A stretch of DNA of 21,757 bases from Isohypsibius dastychi. Lineage: Eukaryota > Tardigrada > Eutardigrada > Parachela > Isohypsibiidae. How positions within the stretch are numbered: the first letter of the stretch is position 1; each line of letters starts with the position of its first letter. The notes under the pieces are model-generated. The model was given only the letters and a program-made list of their open reading frames with translations. It was not told the DNA's origin and ran no database searches. Positions 10,143 to 20,100 of the stretch are shown here, piece by piece. Both the position numbers and the translations under genes were made by a program. The stretch lies in the NCBI GenBank assembly GCA_034696485.1, contig JAQIWT010000378.1, positions 1 to 21,757 on the forward strand, in the 5' to 3' direction.

Positions 10143-10714
10143 AAATAACAAAGAAAACTGAAATAAACCGTAAAACAACAACTAACTTCAATCCTCCAGT
10201 TAGATCCGATTTGCCTAGCAACTTGTTGCCATGCTGTATTCTAGGTGGTTCACTCTTCCATTTCATCCCTCACTCCTAGCACGATTGTTTCCGTTGCAAA
10301 TCCCTATTTTGCTACTCATATGAATCTGTGAATTTTTGGCTGTTGTGTGTGTGAAGTGCCGAAACCGTCAGTCGTACCGTTCCTTCTATCTTTCTTTTCA
10401 CGTTTTTACTTTTTCCTTTCCTACATCTTTTTGCTTTTTGAAAGGCGCAGCCACCAAAAAGTGCACCACTGTATGCAATGTATGCTGGTTGAGTAAAACT
10501 AATGGGGCAACCACGTGTCCCTTAGAATAAGACTGCTCACGTATCTTCTTTTCATAGGCTGTCCACTAAATTCAGCATGAGGCACAATGGGGCACGATTT
10601 TCTGTAGCCGGCCATCTGTTATAATATAACAGAATATCCAATCCTTAGATTTTACTCAGAAATTTAAATACACTGCCGAAGACCTCTTGAGAGCTTTTTT
10701 ACTTTTCCGGCTTT

Positions 10715-11064
10715 TACGTCTCCGCCAATATTTATGGTAAATTGCGTACGCAAATCAGTTGATTGATACTTTTTCACCACACATCAATCCGCAACGTACC
10801 CTTCCCACAACACGGACTAAGAAAATCAAAAATCGACATCGACATCGCAATATTCCTCTGAGCCTTCCTCTCGCATCCGGTGAACTAGATAAGGTAGATC
10901 AACAGAAGTTTCTTATGTTTTCACCATGATAGGGTTCAACAAAAAACATCAAATGGATAATCGAAACCAAAACAACGGTACGCTTCGTAACTAGTACGTT
11001 TCAAGCGTGCGCGTCACGTCAATCAGTAGCGTAAAGGTTTACCATTAATATTGGCGGAGACGTA
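10715..11064. mobile_element. 349-bp MITE-like element with terminal inverted repeats
   Basis: The left end 10716-10741 and right end 11038-11063 are inverted copies matching at 25 of 26 positions. They start ACGTCTCCGCCAATATT and continue with ATGGTAAA. Weaker inverted similarity (TACGC..., TCAGTTGATTGA against TACTGATTGA) extends inward. The paralogous spacer passes straight through this point (about 4494), giving an empty site. Element ends read TACGT..ACGTA, so a TA target duplication, as in Tc1/mariner-type elements, is compatible but not proven. There is no internal transposase frame, so it is non-autonomous. Confidence 0.85.
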
Positions 11065-11369
11065 CATGTGACCCGTCGGTTCAGGTAGGGAAACGAACCA
11101 ACAAGCCAAAACGAACCGGCAATTGGGAATTCTCGTTGACCCGATTGTGACGGCATTCGGAGCTGGCCTAATCAGTGGAACCCAGAACACAGAACATTTG
11201 TTAGTTGCCGAAGAGTTTGTTCCTCTTTTGTATACTTCTGCGATGAAGACATAACTTCGTAAGACTGGCAAACGGCTTTGAATAATCGTTGATGATGAAA
11301 ACTAATTATCAAGCATAATTACCTTTGAACTATTGTCTTCAGCCTCCTTTTCCTAACACACTCAGATAG

Positions 11370-11404
11370 ATCTTGAGTAGTCGATATTATCGACTACTAT
11401 CTTG
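11370..11404. repeat. 23-bp perfect palindrome flanked by ATCTTG direct repeats
   Basis: Positions 11376-11398 form a palindrome with 11-bp arms (AGTAGTCGATA / TATCGACTACT) around a single central T. ATCTTG lies immediately on both sides. The aligned paralogous sequence near 4795 has a single ATCTTC and no palindrome, so this looks like a tiny insertion that duplicated 6 bp of target. Confidence 0.75.
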
Positions 11405-12055
11405 GCGAGATTTGTCATGTGATAAGTGTTTTGAAGTAATTTGGTAGGAAATGGACGTTCGCTAGTGGCATTGCCAAATGCTGGCTTACAACATGTGTGT
11501 TTTCATTGATACAGTATCTTGCCTGGACAGCACATCGAAGCAGGTCAGTTCAAAAGTATACTAGGTGTTCAATATACAGCAGTTGGCTTTCGGAAACGCA
11601 TGTATTTAAATCTAAGCGCAAGAAGGAGCCCAGTTCACTGACGTACACTTCGTAATCTAAGGCAATCTATTACGTCAGAAACCTGGAAGATGAGCATCAG
11701 CAAATATCGTGCCACAAGCGATCTTTTACTACCGCATAGGCCTTCACAGTTTATGTGGTCGGTAAGTATACTGACAAAGTGCGATCTCGTCATCTCTTTC
11801 GCTTGCTTTAACAACTCACTCATCAACTACAGAAAAACACCACAGCTTACCATTCTCGTCACTTTGAATCATGAAAACTAAAGATCAGTCATTCAATTAT
11901 GGCAATCCAGAAAGTCTTACACGCAGAAAATGTATCATCACTTCACCGAAGCCCTTCTTAGAGGCAACCTTCATACAAGCACTGAACAGCAGCTTGTTCA
12001 AAGTGAACCGTATGGCGTTTCGGATTTGCATCTCTTGAACAATAAGGGCTTTGCT

Positions 12056-15000
12056 CTAAGGCGAGGTCAAGAACCCAAAAACAGGAGCTGGAAAAGTTGG
12101 GGGATTAATGTGCTGGGGAGGAATCCACCATCGGAATTCAAAGCGGTGAATAGGTCCTCTGTGTGGCAGACCTTGTGAGTTTACATTGTCCACAACTGCA
12201 ACTGCAGGGAACCTGAGCTGCAGAGTTCTCCAATCCTGCTTTTTGGCATTCGATATGGCCAGCTGAGTGTTCGGGTGCAGCCTGCAGCGTATTGGATTGC
12301 CTGTCCCGTCCTGATGCTGATGAATGAAATGGCGACTGGAGTAATTATGAAACTTTGTGAATGTGGGTTGGGGATTCATGAAGACTTGTTTGTGGAAATA
12401 AGGATGTCCTACGCCGTTTCTTATACCAAGAAATATCTGGTCGTTAGAACATTTAAGCATGTAATGCAAGACCTCGGTAACAGGTGAAAGAAAGTCCACA
12501 GATGGGTCGTTCGTTTCAGGTTGGAGAACATTCGGCTGGAGCACGGGAGCATATCTATAGTCTGGCCGAGGTTGATACGAGGTTATTTTGATACTTCTTG
12601 CTTCAAAGAGACGAACAACATTCCCGACTCCGCAAAGATCTGCTAACGTTGTATCAAATGGGTTCGTCCCAACATCTTGTTCGTGCAAGTTGCTTGTAGC
12701 GTCGATAACTAATTGATCTTTCACGATGTCTTCATCCCTCATTTCTGGGGTTTGTATATTAGGAGTATTGTATACCTTCAGAATATCTTTGTAGAATAGT
12801 CCGCATACATCCATGCCATCCATTGCTTGAGATAAACGGTCGAAGATAGCTTCTGCAACACCCATGAGTTGCGGTACGGTTTGGCCTCTATATATGGTAT
12901 CCGGTGATCTGGCTGGATCGTTCAGAAACACGTGTAAGGTTGTATAATACAGCACGTCTTTGCTTTCAACCATGCTTCGAGCGGCTACCATCGTGCGGAT
13001 CAACTCAGCAGCAGAGAATATACTGATGTAGAGAAGATACATGAGGTGCCATGAATGGGCAGAAAGGAAGTAGGCGCGAACAGATGATATCTGGCCGAGA
13101 TTGAGTATGATGTCGCGTTGAAGTTGTTCACAGTCAATCCGATCTTGTCCATCTAGCCCCTCCATCACATCCATGAAACAGTTATCGATTTCTCCGATCG
13201 TAGTGCATAACTGGGTCTTCTCATGAAAGAGCTCCATGACAGTATCTGTATTTGCGCTCTTTATGTTAGCCAAGGTGAGAAATTCATCCATCATACGTGA
13301 GCTCACATAAGCTTGGAAGCCATGTTGTTGACTGAGAAAACCAATTTTCAGGTGAATAAAGAACGAAGACTGGGTTGATTGTTGGGCTTACGGAAGGCCA
13401 AGAAACCTTTGCTGTTTTGAAGCAACGATATCCTCTTCATCGTAGTGGAGTTTCGAACAAAGTCTATTCCACGATCTGAGTGTGATATCTTGCACTGCTG
13501 GTCCTGAAATACAACCTTTTAAAATCTATCTTGAAAATACAAAAAATGCTAAAAGAACTTCGTCATCAATCTGTGCGCGAACAAAATACTAATGAAGTGA
13601 ATTTGTGCCCGATACATGCATTAAATGAATTGTGTTGTAGAGAAGACGAGTTCGAATGTGGCGAAAGTGCAGTCAAAGATTTTTCAAACTCGGAATTTAA
13701 GATACCCAATTTTTGTCCCCCCCGAGGGAGGGGGGACCTACAAAACCCTTGAATTTTCCTGACCGATTAGTCTTTTTTTAAATATCTTTTACCGTGTAAA
13801 AATATCTTTTCGGGTCAACGGAGCCTCATGTTCACAGTGCGGGTCAACGGAGCCACATTTGTCGCCAACTCACCCACCCACTCCCCCACCCATTCGCCCA
13901 CTTACTCGCCCACTCACTCCCCCACTTCCGGTCATGACGTCACTTCCGGTCACGACTTTTTGGTTTTTTTCAAAAATAAAATTTTTTCCAAAATTTTTTT
14001 TTATCTTTTCAACCTTTCCTGAGAAAGGGGCGGGGGACAGTATGCCAGGCCGCATCAGCGAGCCGGGCATGCGCGCAAGCGCGGCCAAAGCCGCTTTTTG
14101 CGAGGAATATTTTTAACCCAACCAAATTTGAAACTGACCCGTCCTTTCCGACCTAGTCGTTTTCGCGGTTCAGTTGTGAAGACATGTTTAAATTCGAACC
14201 CATGTAAGGACTCAAACGGAAGACTCCATTGTCACACTAAAACCAGTCCATTTGCTGACTTGTGCCTTTTCGCAAACGCACGAACAGGGAAACTCAAATA
14301 AACTCTTCCCTTGCCAAGTTGGGTGGTAATCACCTAAAGCTCTGGAAATAATTCACACCACTCGGAGGATCCGATAACTCGGAGGTGAAAAGCTTTGATT
14401 TAGTCAATCAAGACGGCGGGATCCGGTTGGTAAACAGATGCGGTCACGGTCTTGATTTGCTAAATCGAAACTGTTCACCTCCAAGGTATCGGCAGGACGG
14501 AGTATGTGAATCATTATCAACTGCACAGCTTTATTTGAATTTTAAATTCAATTTACTGTTTTCCGCATTCCTACAGCTTTTCTCATCCAAGTTATGGAGT
14601 TTTGTTTCTAACCTCGAGGTTTTGTGAAACCCCACCCACAGTAACGCGATGATTTGGTGGAATTATGTTTACTTTGAACTGAACATAAAAACCTAATCTT
14701 GACCGATGCGATTTCAATCCGACATTACGAAAAAGTTAAAAGGTCATCACGGTTTGTTAAGGTTTCGTCGTCGTTCTGAAAATCCTTGTGAATGACAGCT
14801 GAAATAAATCTGCCATACTTTACCTGCTCGATCAGCTATAACCTTTTGGATCGCAAGCTCTCTGAGAAATATCAAATGGTCGTTCTCCAATGTCTGCAGC
14901 CCGTCCAGAGACTGAAACTCAAAGCACCCCTTGGGAAATACCTCAGCCGCCAGGCTGTTGGCATGCATGTACGCATTCAGTGCATATTGTATGCAGATCG

Positions 15001-15625
15001 TCATGGCGACCGCTCGGTACTCAGCTGCGTGATGCAGACGAGTTCCAGCAGGTATCGCGACAAACGGATTGCTCGTTATGCAGTCGTTGATCACATTGCA
15101 GTATTCTATCCTCTCACGGGGATATACTTCAGGGTGTTGTAGGGACTGTAACCCCCACACGTAGAAATATCTCCGCCCCAGCTCACGAACTACCTCCACA
15201 TACTCATCTCGACGAGTTTGATCCGCAATGCTCAGGATAAATGAATTCACTGTCGCGAGCGGTGTTGGGATAGCCGGTAGTGGGTTGGGTGGCACCAGGC
15301 CGTTTGGTCCAAGGACGTTCAACACGCCTATACTCTGACGTTCACGAAAATAGACTCTGCAACTCTGCGCACCCAAAATCATATCGTAATGCTGTTGGAT
15401 GATCCTGCGCATTCTAACGATATCTTCCATCCCCTTTCTTATTTCATCTCTTTTCATGACGAATAGTGCCCGTTGCATTGGCTGGGTTATTGCTACCGCA
15501 AAAATGTTTTCTGCTGCTTGTCTCCAATTTTGCACGAGCTGTTGCTTTCCCTCTGGCATTCGATTTGCAAAGTCTTCCATCCGTGTTGACAGAGCCGCCC
15601 GTTGTTGGGCTATTGTGGCAGCCAT
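12056..15625 (-). CDS. Array gene 3: three-exon gene for an unrecognised 729-aa protein
   Basis: Proposed exons are 15625..14824 (267 codons + 1 nt), 13503..13392 (112 nt) and 13331..12056 (to TAG). Intron 1 is 1,320 nt with a strong donor (CAG|GTAAAG) and acceptor (TATTTCAG); intron 2 is 60 nt (GTAAGC..TTCTCAG). A stop lies in frame inside intron 2, so splicing is needed to join the parts. Exon 3 has no suitable ATG of its own; the first start-like codon is a GTG. Exon 1 (MAATIAQ...) has a proline-rich insertion of about 17 residues (near residues 110-127) absent from genes 1 and 2, and is about 45% identical to them. Exon 3 carries RLSQAMDGMDVCGLFYKDIL, CGVGNVVRLFEAR and DPSVDFLSPVTEVLHYMLKC. 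No signal peptide, catalytic motif or known domain is recognised. It is transcribed away from the kinase gene, 1.56 kb apart. Confidence 0.85.
13715..13737. repeat. G/C-run hairpin in intron 1 of gene 3
   Basis: GTCCCCCC and GGGGGGAC flank a short CGAGGGA centre, forming a near-perfect hairpin. It lies in the 1,320-nt first intron, close to other simple repeats. Confidence 0.7.
13813..13957. repeat. Cluster of short tandem repeats in intron 1 of gene 3
   Basis: GGGTCAACGGAGCC occurs twice, 28 bp apart (about 13813 and 13841). It is followed by a degenerate CCCA/CTCA microsatellite (13867-13925) and then two 16-nt copies of CACTTCCGGTCAYGAC, starting at 13923 and 13941 (18-nt period). TGACGTCA lies at the junction of the last pair. 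Related text (GTCAACGGA and TGACGTCACTTCGGG) occurs at 863-950, suggesting a shared dispersed element. Confidence 0.7.
14371..14492. repeat. Long imperfect hairpin, 44-bp arms, in intron 1 of gene 3
   Basis: Arm 14371-14414 and the reverse complement of arm 14449-14492 match at 37 of 44 positions, with no gaps. The loop is 34 nt. Both arms share CCGATA at the outer end and ATCAAGAC at the inner end. It could be a small foldback transposon remnant or a structured RNA within the pre-mRNA. No coding frame spans it convincingly. Confidence 0.85.
14638..14659. repeat. Dispersed repeat, copy 2
   Basis: This is 22 nt identical to 6294-6315, in the same orientation. It lies in intron 1 of gene 3, 32 nt before another shared 15-mer (14691-14705, also at 8928-8942). 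Confidence 0.7.
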
Positions 15626-17181
15626 GAGTGTGGCAATTCGCTAATATTACAGGATTTTTGAGTGAGATTCGCAAAACCAAACAATGGGTGTCCTCTAGTG
15701 GGTTGAACATATTTGCGTAGCAACTCCATGCATTCAACGCGCTGTACTAGAGAACGTACATAGTAATGCGAATTGGATGCAAATTTGTTTGTTCTTGCTG
15801 CTGTGCGTAAGCAGTCGTATTTCCGTAAATAAAGAGGTCTGAAACAAGAATTGAAAGAGCTGTCCCCCAACTAGTCTCTGATACACAAAGTCGTGGTTTC
15901 TGCTGCTATTCTGCAGCACCTCAGCCTATGAAGAGTTCTTCATCATCTTTTCTTTATTCCTCATATTCTTTTTTACATGCTTTATAGTCGTTACAACGTT
16001 GATATTGAGCACCAATCACGTCAGCAAACCTTCGTGTTCTTACCACGGCAGGACTCGTCTTGAGAGTTGTATATATTTTGCTTTTCTCGTCAGCGAGGGG
16101 GGGGGGGGCACAGCGGTTCTAAATACAGGCCCTGACATTCCAGCGCGGTGCACGCCCATGAAGGCCAAGAGAGCAGCTAAATAGCACGGCAGTCTATGGG
16201 GAGACGCGACTTTTATCTCTCCGATTAATTATTGCACGATAACTGACCACCCATTTTTTACATTGAAAGAATGAAAATGATTATCAGAACAGAAAGAGAT
16301 TTTAAAAAAATAATCAAGCAAGTTCAGTTAGAAACTTGGCTGAATATGTTCGGTTCTCAGTTCAGAATAGCCGGCACACTCATAGCCGAATTCAGTCTCG
16401 AAAAAACTTTTGGCACGCTGAATTGACGGCACAAATCAATAAAAAGTGGTACAATTTTTCTGAACAGATGAGATTGTAGCTAATTTTCTTCTGTATTGAA
16501 TACTACTATCAAAAATTATACATGATATCCGCCAAGTCATTGAATGAGTATAAAGATCGTTTTGTGCTCAGGCTGCCGGTAGACGCCAATGCTAAGCGAA
16601 GCAAAATCTGGCCTCCATGGGCGGGGTATATAATTTTTTTATGGCCTATGTCAGGGCCTGTATATAGAACCGCTTTGGGGAGGGGGGGGGTGTACACGCT
16701 ATGTAGCCAGTTCTCGAAATAACAACGATTCTTCGAGAACCTATTCACTTTGGTGAATATGAGGATCCGTCAAGGATTTTGTGAAGATAGAAGCACTGAC
16801 ATTGGTCTTCTGGACGACACAAGCATATTGGTGTGATTTTATTTGCCAAGGTTTATGCTCGTGGCTAGAGAATACTGTCTCTCTCTTTCCTCACATGATC
16901 ACTGAGTTTAGCAAGCCCATAAACTATATCTACAGTATACGCTATGTCTCGGATATGTGGAGATAGCGAGATAGCTTTCGGGCTCGCGAGATAACCGACA
17001 AATCAAACAATGAAATCCACCACATAACTCAGCACATGTACTTGACATTGCTCCAGTTTGAACATTTGACAAAACCAGTGATTCCGAGGACTATTCGACC
17101 CGCCGATCTTTTCATTTTTGGTGAAAATATTTTGGGTTTCAAAGCCAGAGAAATTTGCTTCAGTCTGCGCAAATTTGGGGG
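15626..17181. other. Head-to-head spacer between gene 3 and the kinase gene
   Basis: The spacer must contain both 5' flanks, but no TATA box or other core-promoter element is convincing. It includes the inverted-repeat structure at 16112-16674. Open frames of 60-105 codons on both strands have no recognisable content and are probably chance frames. Confidence 0.6.
16112..16674. mobile_element. Inverted-repeat structure with hAT-like ends (non-autonomous remnant)
   Basis: The left arm 16112-16138 and right arm 16648-16674 are inverted copies matching at 26 of 27 positions (right arm ATGTCAGGGCCTGTATATAG then AACCGCT). A second inverted block, TGGCCTCCATGGGCG at 16609-16623, matches 16153-16167 at 14 of 15. 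Read outward, each arm runs from CAGGGCCTGTAT into a mononucleotide run just outside (12 G at 16097-16108, 9 G at 16682-16690), typical of hAT-family termini. The arms either bound one 0.56-kb element or are two elements inserted in opposite orientation. There is no transposase frame. Confidence 0.65.
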
Positions 17182-20100
17182 ATGTCTGAGTCTGAGCGAA
17201 TGAATATACCCTTTGGCCTAATTTCCGTTCCTTATCGTTTGAAAACCAGACTAGGCGGTGGAGCATTTGGGAAAGTATATCGATATTCTCAGGACTGCAG
17301 TATCCATGCATGCGCTCCACCTCATGTAGCTGTTAAAAACATCGAAATCCTGCTGAAGTTCAAGGGAGATGAATTGGAAGCTGTTTTCGCTAAAATGATG
17401 GCTAAGGTCAATGCCTGTGGTGGACTGTGTCACGATAACCTTGTGAAATATTACACCTGCTTTGCACATAAACCAACTGACGGAATCTCGACGCCATCAT
17501 TGCGGATTGTTATGGAATTTTGCTCGGGTAAGCTCTTGGATATTTGAAAGTATGAGAAATGAACTGAATGACCTGAAAAACATTTGATCAAGTTCTTGAA
17601 AGGCTTTGTTTTTCATATATATTTTCGCTTGTTGGTCAAAACACTGAAATCTATCAAAACATCTGTTTTGGTGATTGGAGTTACGGACTCGCTCCTGCTC
17701 TTCATCCAATCTTGCCTGACAGTCATTTTTTCTTTGATTCGACTGTTTTGTAACCTTTACAGTAATGTCGGAAGTAACTAACTTCACGACCAATCAAGGT
17801 GGTGCAATCCTAATCTAAGAACAGTGTATGCACGTCTATGAACGGTGCAACAATATAAAGAAATATTCATTTGAGATGCAAGAACCATGTAACCTAAATG
17901 GTTCTGGTTTAATTCATCAGGAATATTTTCCAAGTTTTAGAAATTTGCGTTTGGTGTTGTTTTTTAGAGAACAATTCAAAACACCTTACACTACCGATCA
18001 TTATCATCCAACCAACACCACACCGGCTTCTAAGTTCTAACCTCTCTCTCTCTGCTTCATTTCGTTTTTCTATTTTCGAATTACACCAAATATAATTCTG
18101 CCATTTTTCTTGGCAATTTCAGACCCCTGACTATTGATGCATGACATAGTGTTGCTGTTCAATGAATGCAGTACATTCAAATTCCGAATTTGTGGTCTAG
18201 GTGGAACTTTTGATGCGTGTATTTCGGCGGTGAAGGCACACAGCTCAGAGTGCATCAGACAAATCTTACATGGCCTTGTATGCCTTCACTCAAACAACAT
18301 TGTCCATACTGACATCAAACCAAACAACATCCTGATATCTTCGAGATCTGGCTTTGTCATACTCAAAATCGCGGATTACGACGATCCATGTTTCCTTGAA
18401 TCCGAGTACACAATGACCAATGATATCACCGAGCTCCGTGGCACTTCATCGTATTACTCCCCGGAGATGGCCGTGAAACTGAGCCATGTGCCAATCTCTC
18501 AGGAAATGCACAAAGTTGGCAGAAAAACCGATGTATGGAGCCTGGGCTGTGTATTGCTCGATATTCTGCTTGAGGGCGGAACGCGAGAATACACTGTTGA
18601 CGGGAAGACCGCAGATGTGACAACATTCGGTTCGTTTGGCGGTGCTTATCACCAGATCCTTCTGGCCGGTGGGCTCCCGGTTATTCCAGCCACTAAGAAG
18701 TTTCTCTCAGCTTGTTTGAAAAGAGATCCGACACTGCGCTCTGAGTGCCAGAAACTCTTGTCCGATCCCTTTATCACAGAGAGTCCCATCAGTGTTTCGC
18801 AGTTCCACGATATCTTGCAACTAGCAAGAAAAGACGTCAGTTCAAAACTACTGGATGATGACCCGGAATCAAAAACTTTCAAGAGTCCCTTAAAGTTTTC
18901 CATACCGAATACCGAGAGCGAGATCATTTGCACTGTTGGTCGAATCCTTGGTACAGGGTCGTTCGGAGAAGTGCATGGTGCACGTGCTGACACTAATCTT
19001 GCAGTGGTTTCGTTTTATGCTCTGCGAGTGTGGAAACCCGTGTACTGCCCGGATCCACGTTCCTTGTTGACACGACTGTCAGAGCTTACGAACCTGGAGA
19101 ATGACAATGTCGTACGGTATCTGGCCTGTTCGCAAGTAGAGCAGGACCAGCTGGCCAGAAACATTCTGATGGAATTTCAATCAGGTTTGTCAAGTTCAGG
19201 ATTTCAAAATTATGTCACATTGATGGGCAGCGATTTGGATGAACTTAAGAATGTCTCCAAATAGGTGCTGCTGTCTTTGAGATTCTGAAATTTTCAGGGA
19301 ACCTCATGGATCTTCTGATAGCATCAAACTTGATATCATCAAACCAAGGTCTGGCTTACGTCAAGCAAATTGTTGAGGGTCTAGCGTTTCTGCACGGAAA
19401 TAATATTGCTCATACTAATCTGACTCCAAGGAAGATACACTGGGTCGAATCCAGCTCGGGTTCGCATGAACGGGTGATGAAAATTTCTGGACTGGAGTGC
19501 CCACTGGCTCATAATTCCATTCGTGTCAAAAGAAGCATGGAGGATCTGAAACATTCTCTTCAGTATATGTCACCCGAAATGGCTCAACTATACCTGCATC
19601 CAGAAAAATCTGGCTCCATATTGATCAATGAACGGACTGATGTATGGAGTATCGGCTGTGTCGCCCTGGATATTCTGCTTGGGATCCAGGAACTTACGAT
19701 CCGAAGCGATGTTGGTGAGAATAGGTCACTGGAAAGACAGATGATCGCCATTTCACAAGGCAGATCCCAACAACGGCGACCTGTGTTTACTCTCCAAAAA
19801 CGTTTTGTGGAGGAATGTCTGGTCGTAAATCGAGATGAACGAGCCGCCGCGGAATTTCTTCGCATGTTTCCCCTCTATTCTACGCAGCTCGCTGTTGGGA
19901 TCGAGGGGTTGAGGAGAGAGTCTCTCAATGCCCTAAGCACGCGTAATTGTACGGTGAAAGAGATGGTCCAAAATGGTGTGGTTCACGTACTCGCGACCCC
20001 AGAGTTCATTACCCACCTTGAGCAGGGAGGGAATGATTCGGAATATCTTCGAGATTTGCAACAAATATGCAGTCAGCTATCAAAACATCGCATAGCTCTG

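Larger units (their letters stand above)
10098..12055. other. Spacer between genes 2 and 3 (duplicate of 3538-5293)
   Basis: It presumably carries the promoter of gene 2 and the 3' flank of gene 3. It aligns in patches with 3538-5293. Inserted here relative to that copy are the inverted-repeat element 10715-11064 and the palindrome 11370-11404. Open frames of 63-82 codons in it are not conserved in the sister copy. Confidence 0.75.

Noticed and set aside
10098-10181. Hydrophobic N-terminal extension of gene 2 resembling a signal peptide
   Set aside because: The aligned 5' flank of gene 1 has an in-frame stop, gene 3 has no counterpart, and the similarity there behaves like untranslated sequence.
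11930-12178. 82-codon plus-strand frame, with a related frame at 5264-5503
   Set aside because: The similarity is explained by the duplicated DNA; both run antisense through exon 3 and its 3' flank, and the frame is not maintained beyond the shared part.
14792-15142. 116-codon plus-strand frame
   Set aside because: It is the antisense shadow of gene 3 exon 1.
17584-17781. 65-codon hydrophobic frame inside the first kinase intron
   Set aside because: It lies between well-matched splice sites, is compositionally biased, and would not join the kinase in frame.
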